A DNA stretch of 7,573 nucleotides from Thermoplasmata archaeon. GTDB lineage: Archaea > Thermoplasmatota > Thermoplasmata > Halarchaeoplasmatales > Halarchaeoplasmataceae. Positions 1 to 5,616 of this stretch are shown in pieces (positions within the stretch are counted from its first letter, which is position 1; every line of letters starts with the position of its first letter). Where the stretch lies: positions 1 through 7,573 of the forward strand of contig SKVC01000080.1 in the NCBI GenBank assembly GCA_007129655.1. Reading direction: 5' to 3'. The notes beneath the pieces were generated by a model. It did not search any database. It saw only the letters and a list, made by a program, of their open reading frames with translations, and had not been told where the DNA came from. A program made the translations under genes and the position numbers.

Positions 1-311
1 AAACAGGTGAAGAGATAACTGTAACAATTGAAGAGTCAAAAACGATAATCGCCGTCTTCCAGGAAGAAGATCCTGATGAAGTAGAACCAGCAGACTTCCT
101 ATCAGACTATTGGTGGATTTTAGCGCTCGTTGCTGTTATCGTGGTGATCGCCGTTGCATTGGCGTTACTTAAAAAACAAGGAGGTACAGGAGGAGTAGGT
201 ATGGAACAAGGACCGCCACCTCAGGAGACAGAGCCACAGGAGACTATGCAGGAACCGATAGATGAAGGGCAAGGAATGCCTCCACCGCCACCTCCAGAAG
301 GTGAAATGTAA
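1..311 (+). CDS. C-terminal part of a membrane-anchored surface protein (5' truncated by window)
   Basis: An open frame enters from the left edge (first full codon at base 3) and stops at TAA 309-311, giving 102 residues. The first ~35 residues are beta-prone and acidic (TGEEITVTIEES...) and resemble the end of an extracellular beta-sandwich domain. One strong transmembrane helix follows (DYWWILALVAVIVVIAVALALL), then KK, which by the positive-inside rule puts the C-terminus in the cytoplasm. The last ~43 residues are a low-complexity tail rich in Gly, Pro, Glu and Gln that ends in a run of six prolines and an acidic end. This layout (ectodomain, single C-terminal helix, short tail) is common in archaeal S-layer or adhesin-like proteins. 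The ectodomain is outside the window, so no family can be named. The stop is followed within 30 bases by a T-rich terminator. Confidence 0.8.
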   Translation, partial: TGEEITVTIEESKTIIAVFQEEDPDEVEPADFLSDYWWILALVAVIVVIAVALALLKKQGGTGGVGMEQGPPPQETEPQETMQEPIDEGQGMPPPPPPEGEM

Positions 312-314
312 GCT

Positions 315-356
315 GGTTCCGGAACCCTCAAAACCCTTTTTCTTTTTTTACTTTTC
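315..356 (+). terminator. Palindrome plus T-rich tract ending the first gene
   Basis: A perfect 12-bp palindrome, GGTTCCGGAACC (315-326), lies four bases after the stop at 311. A pyrimidine tract with runs of four to seven Ts follows (337-356). Archaeal RNA polymerase stops at oligo-T on the non-template strand, so the T tract is probably the active part. The palindrome has no loop bases and may be incidental. Confidence 0.6.
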
Positions 357-389
357 TTAATTGAATGTGTCAGCATTCCGAATAGCGAA

Positions 390-430
390 TGAAGCTTTGC
401 TTCACGAGCGGTGAGAATCTTCGATTCTTA
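390..430. repeat. Two tight hairpins in the spacer between the membrane gene and tRNA-Ser
   Basis: The spacer 361-468 holds no gene. It contains TGAAGC-TTT-GCTTCA (390-404, 6-bp stem, 3-nt loop) and TGAGAATC-TTC-GATTCTTA (412-430, 8-bp stem with one G-U pair, 3-nt loop). On the minus strand they lie just downstream of the tRNA 3' end and could act in 3' processing or termination, although no T run follows them on that strand. The function is not known. Confidence 0.45.
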
Positions 431-468
431 GCAGTTTTCAAATCACCCGACTAAGCGAACATAGTGAG

Positions 469-553
469 CGCGAGGAGGGGGATTTGAACCCCCGTGATGC
501 AAAGCATCAATGGATTAGCAGTCCATCGCCGTGCCAGGCTGGGCCATCCTCGC
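469..553 (-). tRNA. tRNA-Ser, anticodon GCU
   Basis: Read on the minus strand this 85-nt gene folds as a class II tRNA. The acceptor stem pairs GCGAGGA (553-547) with TCCTCGC (476-470), with discriminator G at 469. The D stem is GCC/GGC. The anticodon stem is ATGGA/TCCAT with loop CTGCTAA, so the anticodon is GCT (bases 519-517) and reads AGC/AGU serine codons. The variable arm is long, TGATGC-TTT-GCATCA (509-495), as expected for serine. The T arm is GGGGG-TTCAAAT-CCCCC. There is no intron, and CCA is not encoded (CT follows the discriminator), so it must be added after transcription. The first 12 nt of the gene occur again 201 bp upstream inside a direct repeat. No clear TATA box is visible in the 5' flank. 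Confidence 0.95.
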
Positions 554-594
554 ATATGATGAAAAGGGTTTTTTGTTGTCCAGACTGGTATCAG
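542..594. repeat. Direct repeat copy 1, covering the 5' end and 5' flank of tRNA-Ser
   Basis: This 53-nt copy matches 743-795. Bases 542-585 are identical over 44 nt, and the remaining nine bases differ only by transitions at 586, 590 and 591. On the minus strand it contains tRNA nucleotides 1-12 (GCGAGGATGGCC) and about 41 bases of upstream flank, which is where the tRNA promoter should lie. Similarity ends sharply inside the tRNA D arm (bases 541 and 742 differ). This copy is attached to the complete tRNA. Confidence 0.95.
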
Positions 595-595
595 C

Positions 596-739
596 GGAAC
601 CTGAGAGGTTCCAACTTGCCAGGCTGTCTTCGTGGGTGTGTACAGCCACGAAGGTGCAGGGAATGCTTGTTATTCCCTGTGATATTCAAGGTGCGGTTTT
701 TGCACCCTTGACTGTTCAGGGAATGATTGTTATTCCCTG
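596..739. repeat. Array of five hairpins at ~30-nt spacing
   Basis: Five consecutive inverted repeats fill the space between the direct repeats. They are 596-612 (7-bp stem, 3-nt loop), 628-653 (8-bp stem, 10-nt loop), 657-679 (8-bp stem, 7-nt loop), 687-710 (8-bp stem with one bulged C, 7-nt loop) and 717-739 (8-bp stem, 7-nt loop). They begin at 596, 628, 657, 687 and 717, so the last three are exactly 30 nt apart. Hairpins 657-680 and 717-740 are near-identical copies (23 of 24 bases). The middle one has unrelated stem sequence but the same size and a similar loop (GCTTGTT, GGTTTTT, GATTGTT). This fits a structured RNA or a hairpin-type repeat. I do not recognise it as a known ncRNA, and neither strand is clearly coding. 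Confidence 0.85.
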
Positions 740-742
740 TAA

Positions 743-795
743 GGCCATCCTCGCATATGATGAAAAGGGTTTTTTGTTGTCCAGACCGGTGCCAG
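743..795. repeat. Direct repeat copy 2, with an orphan tRNA-Ser 5' fragment
   Basis: This is the second copy of the 542-594 repeat, displaced by 201 bp. It carries the first 12 nt of tRNA-Ser on the minus strand (bases 754-743), but the rest of the tRNA is missing and the hairpin array follows instead. The rest of the spacer up to the thermosome promoter (796-884) shows no gene. Confidence 0.95.
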
Positions 796-884
796 TCGTA
801 CTCGGATTCATTGGTAAGCTAATATGGTAAAAATACTTTCCCCTGTTCATGTATTATTCTAAGCACAGGATTAATGTTTTATGG

Positions 885-898
885 AAAAGGATAAATAC
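885..898 (+). promoter_or_regulatory. BRE and TATA box of the thermosome gene
   Basis: AAAAGG (885-890) followed by ATAAATAC (891-898) matches the archaeal purine-rich BRE plus TATA arrangement. A start site 25-27 nt downstream would fall near 920, giving a short leader that still includes the ribosome binding site at 922-928. Confidence 0.7.
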
Positions 899-921
899 TC
901 ATATAGACATCCTATAAATTC

Positions 922-928
922 AGGTGAT
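922..928 (+). promoter_or_regulatory. Shine-Dalgarno site that fixes the thermosome start
   Basis: AGGTGAT (922-928) is complementary to the 3' end of 16S rRNA. Its core ends six bases before ATG 933. The in-frame GTG at 924 lies inside this site, so it is probably not the start codon. Confidence 0.7.
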
Positions 929-932
929 AAAG

Positions 933-2540
933 ATGTACATGGGTGGAACACCAATATTCATACTAAAAGAAGGAACGGAAAGAGAAAAAGGAAAAGATGC
1001 TCAGATCGGAGACATCAACGCAGCTAAAGCTATAGCGGATGCAGTAAAGTCTACCTTGGGGCCGAAGGGGATGGACAAGATGTTGGTAGACGGTATGGGA
1101 AACGTGGTGATCACCAACGATGGTGTTACCATCCTTAAAGAGATCGACGTTGAACACCCCGCTGCCAAGATGATAGTCGAAGTTGCAGAAACACAGGATA
1201 AGGAATGTGGTGATGGAACGACATCCGCAGTAATCCTTGCAGGCGAATTACTCAAGAGAGCCGAAGATATGATCGGTAAGATCCACTGTTCAACGATATC
1301 GCATGGTTATCTTCTTGCATCTTTAAAGGCCTCTGAGGTTCTTCGGAAACAGATGATCAAGATAGATGTTGAGGATGAAGATATTTTGATGAAAATAGCT
1401 TCTACCGCTATGACCGGTAAAACTGTTGCATCCGACAAGATACAACTTCAAAAGATGGCTGTCGACGCTGTTAGATCTATTGTTGTGAAATCAAAGACGG
1501 TTTACGAAGCGGACATAGATAACATCAAGATCGTTAAAAGAACCGGAGGAAAGATTCAAGATTCTACGTTAGTAAAAGGTATGATTCTAGACAAAGAGAA
1601 GGCACATATGGATATGCCTAATGAGTTAAAGAAGGCAAAGATAGCATTACTAGATACGGCTATCGAGATAAAAAAGATGGAAGCCAAGTCCTCTATCGGT
1701 ATAAAATCACCTCAACAGATGAAAGAATTCCTGGATGAAGAGGAACGTTACATAAAAAAGCAGGTAGACTTTGTTGTAAACTCCGGAGCTAAAGTGTTAT
1801 TTTGCCAAAAAGACATCGACGATACGGCAAAATATTACCTTGCGAAAAATGGTATTTACGCAATCGAGAGCATAAACAAATCGGATATGGAAAAACTTGC
1901 AAAGGCAACGGGAGCCAACATAGTCGATGATCTCAAAGAATTGACCAAAGACGACCTTGGTGAAGCCGGTGTCGTTAAAGATCGATTGATATCCAACGAA
2001 AGGATGACTTTCATAGAAGAGGTGGCAAAGGGTAAAGCGGTTACTATCTTGCTCAGGGGCGGTACGGAACATATAATCGATGAAATAGAGAGAACTCTGG
2101 AAGATGCACTTAAGGTGATCTCAATAGCTATCGAAGACGGTGTCGTATTGCCCGGAGGCGGAGCTGTTGATATAGAATTATCTCATGCTGTAAAAGAATA
2201 TGCGGAAACTCTCACCGGAAGAGAACAGATAGCGGCCCAGGCTTTTGCCGATGCTCTAACCGTCATTCCAAGGACATTAGCTGTAAACGCAGGTATAGAC
2301 GGTATAGATGTATTGATGAAACTTACCGCCGCCCACGGAAAAAAGAAGGGAAATAACATAGGTGTAAATCTGGAATCCGGTGAAATAGAGGATATGTTTG
2401 ATGCCGGCGTGATCGAGCCCTTCCGCGTAAAAAAACAGGCTATACAATCGGCAACGGAAGCAGCTAATATGATACTTAGGATCGATGATGTAATAGCATC
2501 CAAAGGATTCGGAGGCGGAGATTTCGAAGACGAATACTAA
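933..2540 (+). CDS. thsA: Thermosome subunit (group II chaperonin)
   Basis: ATP-driven protein-folding chamber subunit that assembles into double eight- or nine-membered rings in the cytoplasm. With ATG 933 the product is 535 residues, normal for the family. The N-terminus GGTPIFILKEGTERE is the family signature. The equatorial ATP site shows GPKGMDK (43-49), NDG (D63), GDGTT (93-97, D94), D391 in EDAL and PGGG (407-410). These aspartates correspond to GroEL D52, D87 and D398, so it should be an active ATPase. The apical domain and built-in lid lie between about 210 and 365. The tail is short and acidic (GGGDFEDEY) and lacks the GGM repeats of many thermosomes. An alternative GTG start at 924 is disfavoured because it overlaps the ribosome binding site. 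The gene has its own promoter and probably forms a single-gene unit. Which of the alpha, beta or gamma paralogues it is cannot be told, so the symbol is provisional. Confidence 0.97.
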   Translation: MYMGGTPIFILKEGTEREKGKDAQIGDINAAKAIADAVKSTLGPKGMDKMLVDGMGNVVITNDGVTILKEIDVEHPAAKMIVEVAETQDKECGDGTTSAVILAGELLKRAEDMIGKIHCSTISHGYLLASLKASEVLRKQMIKIDVEDEDILMKIASTAMTGKTVASDKIQLQKMAVDAVRSIVVKSKTVYEADIDNIKIVKRTGGKIQDSTLVKGMILDKEKAHMDMPNELKKAKIALLDTAIEIKKMEAKSSIGIKSPQQMKEFLDEEERYIKKQVDFVVNSGAKVLFCQKDIDDTAKYYLAKNGIYAIESINKSDMEKLAKATGANIVDDLKELTKDDLGEAGVVKDRLISNERMTFIEEVAKGKAVTILLRGGTEHIIDEIERTLEDALKVISIAIEDGVVLPGGGAVDIELSHAVKEYAETLTGREQIAAQAFADALTVIPRTLAVNAGIDGIDVLMKLTAAHGKKKGNNIGVNLESGEIEDMFDAGVIEPFRVKKQAIQSATEAANMILRIDDVIASKGFGGGDFEDEY

Positions 2541-2551
2541 AAATATTTGTG

Positions 2552-2591
2552 AATAAGCGAAACATAAAACGTTTATTTCCCAAAAATTTTT
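2552..2591 (+). terminator. Possible terminator after the thermosome gene
   Basis: AATAAGCG (2552-2559) can pair with CGTTTATT (2570-2577) in an 8-bp stem with one G-U pair around a 10-nt A-rich loop. A five-T run (2587-2591) follows nine bases later. The same T run is the likely TATA element of the next gene, so the region may serve both ends. The stem is AT-rich and weak. Confidence 0.35.
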
Positions 2592-2593
2592 AT
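2587..2593 (+). promoter_or_regulatory. TATA box of the purN operon
   Basis: TTTTTAT (2587-2593) is centred 27 nt before ATG 2617, the spacing expected if transcription starts at the A of the start codon (leaderless mRNA). No Shine-Dalgarno site precedes 2617, which agrees. A second AT-rich stretch at 2571-2578 could instead serve the alternative ATG at 2605. Confidence 0.5.
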
Positions 2594-2616
2594 CCACAGT
2601 CGATATGTGTGGTATA

Positions 2617-3231
2617 ATGACGGATATAGTAGTATTGGCTTCAGGTGGAGGTACTGATTTCCAATCTATAATAGATGCTGTGGAATCCGGAGATATTGAT
2701 GGTAACATATCTCTTCTTATCTCCAATAATCCTGACCCCTATTGTTTGATGAGGGCGAGAAAGCACGATATACCCTACAAGATCATAGACCATAGAGGAA
2801 AGAGTAGAAAAGAACATGAAAAAGAGCTTGTCGAAGAGATCGGATTAAAGGATCCGGACCTTATAGTGCTGGCCGGCTACATGCGTATTTTAACAGATGA
2901 TTTTGTGGATAGATATTACGGACGCATGATCAACATACATCCAGCTCTTCTACCACTTTTCGGGGGTCCCGGTTTCTACGGAGAACATGTACATAAAGCT
3001 GTGCTTGATTCGGGAATGAAGGTATCCGGGTGCAGCGTTCATTTCGTCACAAATGAAGTGGACATGGGACCAATAATAGCTCAAAGATGCGTATCTGTGT
3101 TCCATGACGATACAGTGGAAAGTCTCTCTCAGCGTGTTTTAGCGGAAGAACATAAATTACTACCGGCTGTTATCGGTGCTTTCGCCAGGGGGCGAGTACA
3201 TCTAGAAAATGGAAAGGCTTGGTTGGAATAA
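2617..3231 (+). CDS. purN: Phosphoribosylglycinamide formyltransferase (GART)
   Basis: Transfers a formyl group from 10-formyltetrahydrofolate (or an archaeal equivalent) to GAR, the third step of purine synthesis, in the cytoplasm. The 204-residue product shows the PurN fold in order: phosphate loop LASGGGTDFQ (7-16, usually SGNGSN), LAGYMRIL (85-92), the catalytic segment INIHPALLP with N106 and H108, and EVDMGPI with D149. These match E. coli N106, H108 and D144. I prefer ATG 2617 over the in-frame ATG 2605 because it gives the usual family N-terminus, puts the catalytic residues at the E. coli numbers and lies 27 nt from a TATA element. The longer form would add only MCGI. It is the first gene of a plus-strand cluster, and the next gene starts four bases after its stop. 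The 'GGPGFYGEHVH' insertion after HPALLP occurs in part of the family. Confidence 0.95.
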   Translation: MTDIVVLASGGGTDFQSIIDAVESGDIDGNISLLISNNPDPYCLMRARKHDIPYKIIDHRGKSRKEHEKELVEEIGLKDPDLIVLAGYMRILTDDFVDRYYGRMINIHPALLPLFGGPGFYGEHVHKAVLDSGMKVSGCSVHFVTNEVDMGPIIAQRCVSVFHDDTVESLSQRVLAEEHKLLPAVIGAFARGRVHLENGKAWLE

Positions 3232-3235
3232 ATAG

Positions 3236-3790
3236 GTGAATAGTATAGACATAGAAAAAGTAACTTCAAGGATAAGATCCAATAAAACTGTAAAACTAAC
3301 CGAGAGTGGGAAGGGTAGATTGAATGAGCAGGTTTATTTTCTTTTAGACACTAAAAACTACAGCCTTATAATGAGCATTTATCCCGGTAAAAAACCATAT
3401 TACAGACCATTTGCTGAACTTTTTGCTATTTCAAAAACATCATTTTACGGTTCGGAATTGGAAGAATTTCTGATAGCCCTCTTTTCACACGAACTCGGCC
3501 CCGGAGGAAAGTTATTCATAGCCTACGAAGACGATCTAGAAACTTCTAAAAAGTTGTCTCAAGGAGTTCCGGTACCACTCACAAGACTAGGGCATATCAT
3601 GTGGGATCATGGTTTTAGATGGTTCAAGGATTGGTACTTTGCCGAAGGTTTTATGGAAGGCGATCAAAAGCTTCAGGGAGAACTACCACTTGATAAGGGA
3701 CACGAGATCAAACAAATACACAAAATGAATCAGGAAATAAAAAACCATCTAAAAAATCAGAACTCTCCCGAAAAAGATAATAACCGTTAA
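3236..3790 (+). CDS. Uncharacterised protein, resembles the DUF1122 family
   Basis: A 184-residue soluble protein with no signal peptide or membrane segment. The most distinctive part is the middle and end: FSHELGPGGKLFIAYEDD (83-100), GVPVPLTRLGHIMWDHGF (110-127), then KDWYFAEGFMEGDQKLQGE (131-149). From memory this looks like the archaeal/bacterial DUF1122 family, including its 'WFKDWYFPEGWMEG.KLQGE' type ending; this was not verified by a search. The last ~30 residues are lysine- and asparagine-rich and likely disordered. The start is GTG 3236, four bases after the purN stop; it is the only plausible upstream start and has no strong Shine-Dalgarno site, so translation may be coupled to purN. 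Its position between purN and transketolase suggests a role near one-carbon, purine or pentose metabolism, but no biochemical function can be given. The 44-base gap after it contains no clear promoter. Confidence 0.85.
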   Translation: MNSIDIEKVTSRIRSNKTVKLTESGKGRLNEQVYFLLDTKNYSLIMSIYPGKKPYYRPFAELFAISKTSFYGSELEEFLIALFSHELGPGGKLFIAYEDDLETSKKLSQGVPVPLTRLGHIMWDHGFRWFKDWYFAEGFMEGDQKLQGELPLDKGHEIKQIHKMNQEIKNHLKNQNSPEKDNNR

Positions 3791-3821
3791 CCTTTACCGT
3801 CTTTCAATGGAAACAGTAAAC

Positions 3822-3826
3822 GGAGG
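3822..3826 (+). promoter_or_regulatory. Strong Shine-Dalgarno site for the transketolase N-half
   Basis: GGAGG (3822-3826) lies eight bases before ATG 3835 and is the best ribosome binding site in the window. It supports independent loading of ribosomes inside the polycistronic mRNA and confirms the start. Confidence 0.85.
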
Positions 3827-3834
3827 AAATTCAA

Positions 3835-4671
3835 ATGCCAGCACTCGATGAAAACAGAAAAAGAGAGCTAGAAGAGATAGCTCGAAGAATAAGGATACAC
3901 ATAGTTAAGAGCACACATGCCGCCGGGTCCGGACATCCGGGAGGTTCTCTTTCAGCTACAGACATAATAACTGCATTATATTTTGAAGTGATGAATCATA
4001 ATCCGGAGGACAAAAAATGGGGACTTCGTGACCGGTTTGTTTTGAGCAAGGGACATGCGGCTCCGGCCTTGTACGGTGCATTAGCCGAATCGGGATATTT
4101 TCCCGTTGATGAATTGATGACTTTGCGCAAATTAGGCTCTCGCCTTCAAGGTCATCCCGACATGAGAAAAACACCGGGTATAGATGTATCAACCGGCTCG
4201 CTAGGACAGGGAGTATCCATCGCTTGCGGTATGGCACTAGCGGCCAAGCTCGATCGTAGAGCCTATCGTGTGTTCGCCGTTTGTGGTGACGGAGAGATGC
4301 AATCCGGACAGATTTGGGAAGGGGCTATGTTCGCCGCTCATCAGAAATTGAACCACCTTACCGTTTTTGTCGACCGTAACAATCTGCAAATCGATGGCGC
4401 TACCGAGGATGTGATATCCATAGAACCTCTGGTATCAAAATGGCAGTCCTTCGGATGGCATGTTCAAGAGATAAACGGACATGATATGGAAGAAATTGTA
4501 CATTCGATCCATGAAGCTGAAGAAGTACACGGACGACCATCGGTTATCATCGCGCATACTACCAAAGGAAAGGGTGTTCCATTTATGGAAGGGTCTTTGG
4601 CATTTCACGGAAAAGCAGCCGATGACGAACAATTAAAAATTGCCCTGGAAGCACTGGGAGGCGATCTCTGA
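3835..4671 (+). CDS. tktA: Transketolase, N-terminal (thiamine diphosphate phosphate-binding) subunit
   Basis: Half of transketolase, which moves two-carbon units between sugar phosphates in the non-oxidative pentose-phosphate pathway. The 278 residues equal the first domain of full-length enzymes. Seen in order: HAAGSGHPGGSLSATD (28-43, H34), FVLSKGHAAPALYG (68-81, H74), TGSLGQG (120-126), and the thiamine diphosphate/Mg motif beginning GDGEMQSGQ (151-159) with N182/N183 downstream. HTTKGKGVPF and FHGK close the domain. The pyrimidine-binding half is the next gene; the stop TGA and the next ATG overlap by one base (TGATG at 4669-4673), so the two subunits are probably made in equal amounts by translational coupling. 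Split transketolases are usual in archaea, so this is not a broken gene. The same two-gene layout can occur in DXP-synthase-like proteins, but sequence and neighbourhood favour transketolase. Confidence 0.95.
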   Translation: MPALDENRKRELEEIARRIRIHIVKSTHAAGSGHPGGSLSATDIITALYFEVMNHNPEDKKWGLRDRFVLSKGHAAPALYGALAESGYFPVDELMTLRKLGSRLQGHPDMRKTPGIDVSTGSLGQGVSIACGMALAAKLDRRAYRVFAVCGDGEMQSGQIWEGAMFAAHQKLNHLTVFVDRNNLQIDGATEDVISIEPLVSKWQSFGWHVQEINGHDMEEIVHSIHEAEEVHGRPSVIIAHTTKGKGVPFMEGSLAFHGKAADDEQLKIALEALGGDL

Positions 4672-5612
4672 TGTGGGAGATGGCAAAACAGCGAGATTCA
4701 TACGGAAAAACTCTTGCACAACTAGGTAGAGAGAGGGATGATATAGTAGCTCTAGGTGCGGACCTTTGCGGCTCTTGTAAATTAAATGATTTTGGTAAGG
4801 AATTTCCTGAAAGATTCTTTAACTGTGGTATAGCAGAACAAAATTTGATGGGAATATCTGCAGGATTGGCGGCTTCGGGAAAAACCGTTTTCTCGAGTAC
4901 TTTTGCAGTTTTCGCAACCGGAAGAGCGTACGATCAAATAAGACAGAGTATAGCATACCCGAATTTGAATGTGAAAATAGTAGCAACGCATGCAGGAATT
5001 ACCGTCGGCGGAGACGGAGCTTCTCATCAGATGCTAGAAGATATAGCCCTGATGAGGGTGTTACCAAATGTGGATGTAGTAGCTCCGGCGGATTACTATG
5101 AAACCGGAAAGGCAACAATAGCAGTTTCTGAAGCAGATGGGCCTTTCTATGTACGGTTGGGGCGTTCCAACGTTCCTATAATAACAGAAGAAGACGACCC
5201 ATTCGAGATCGGTGTCGCTACCACTTTAAAAGAGGGTAACGACGTTACATTGATAGGTACAGGTATAATGGTGTCACGATGTTTGAAGGCCGCTAAGATA
5301 CTGGAAAAACAGCATGATATAGATGCTAGAGTCATCAACATGAGCACTATAAAGCCATTAGATGAAAAGACCATAGTCAAGGCTGCTAAAGAAACAGGAG
5401 GTGTTGTTACCGCCGAAGAGCATGTTGTAAGTCAAGGTATGGGAAGCGGAATTTCACAGGTTCTTTCAGAATCATACCATGTTCCGATGAAACGAGTTGG
5501 TATACCAAATGTTTTCGGCGAATCAGGCGGCAGCGAAGAGTTGATGGATAAATACGGATTAACCACAGAGGATATAGTAGAGAGTACGCACGATGTAATT
5601 TCAAGAAGGTGA
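4671..5612 (+). CDS. tktB: Transketolase, C-terminal (pyrimidine-binding) subunit
   Basis: Second half of the split transketolase, 313 residues. The pyrimidine-binding domain shows FFNCGIAEQNLMGISAGL (49-66), in which E56 is the catalytic glutamate that activates thiamine diphosphate. It also shows GGDGASHQ (113-120, H119) followed by LEDIALMRVLPNVDV and VVAPAD. The C-terminal domain begins near residue 180 and carries VTAEEHVVSQGMGSG. The start at ATG 4671 overlaps the tktA stop by one base. ATG 4680 (MAKQRDSYG) is a possible alternative, but the purine stretch before it is too close for a good ribosome binding site. Pairing with the N-half should give a heterotetramer with active sites at subunit interfaces, as known for transketolases. 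The gene is followed after four bases by transaldolase. Confidence 0.95.
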   Translation: MWEMAKQRDSYGKTLAQLGRERDDIVALGADLCGSCKLNDFGKEFPERFFNCGIAEQNLMGISAGLAASGKTVFSSTFAVFATGRAYDQIRQSIAYPNLNVKIVATHAGITVGGDGASHQMLEDIALMRVLPNVDVVAPADYYETGKATIAVSEADGPFYVRLGRSNVPIITEEDDPFEIGVATTLKEGNDVTLIGTGIMVSRCLKAAKILEKQHDIDARVINMSTIKPLDEKTIVKAAKETGGVVTAEEHVVSQGMGSGISQVLSESYHVPMKRVGIPNVFGESGGSEELMDKYGLTTEDIVESTHDVISRR

Positions 5613-5613
5613 T
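5607..5613 (+). promoter_or_regulatory. Shine-Dalgarno site for the transaldolase GTG start
   Basis: AGGTGAT (5607-5613) overlaps the tktB stop and precedes GTG 5617 by three bases (five from GGTG). The nearby ATG at 5615 is out of frame, so GTG is the start. The same heptamer precedes the thermosome start. Confidence 0.7.
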
Positions 5614-5616
5614 AAT

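Noticed and set aside
555..603. Box C/D guide RNA, from the C-box-like ATGATGA at 555-561
   Set aside because: No D' or C' box at the usual 12-nt spacing; the nearest CTGA is about 40 nt away and lies in a hairpin loop region, and the second repeat copy has no D box.
596..740. CRISPR array
   Set aside because: The units are hairpins with varied stems and gaps of only 3-16 nt, there are no identical repeats separated by unique spacers, and no cas genes are present.
484..830. Two plus-strand open frames (484-711 and 531-830) as small genes
   Set aside because: They run antisense through tRNA-Ser and through the repeats and hairpins; the repeated peptide in the second frame is just the translated 44-nt repeat, and neither has a ribosome binding site or a recognisable domain.
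754..833. TATA box (ATATTA, minus strand near 820-833) driving the second repeat copy
   Set aside because: It is about 70 nt from the tRNA-like 5' end, much farther than the 25-30 nt expected in archaea.
924..932. GTG 924 as the thermosome start
   Set aside because: The codon lies within the Shine-Dalgarno sequence AGGTGAT and gives an N-terminus three residues longer than needed; ATG 933 has proper spacing.
2277..2726. Minus-strand open frame of 149 codons
   Set aside because: It lies across the thermosome 3' end, the intergenic promoter and the purN start; both plus-strand genes are clearly real, and this frame shows no domain.
3835..5612. Frameshifted full-length transketolase
   Set aside because: The break falls exactly at the domain boundary, with a clean TGATG overlap and intact motifs on both sides; split transketolases are normal in archaea.
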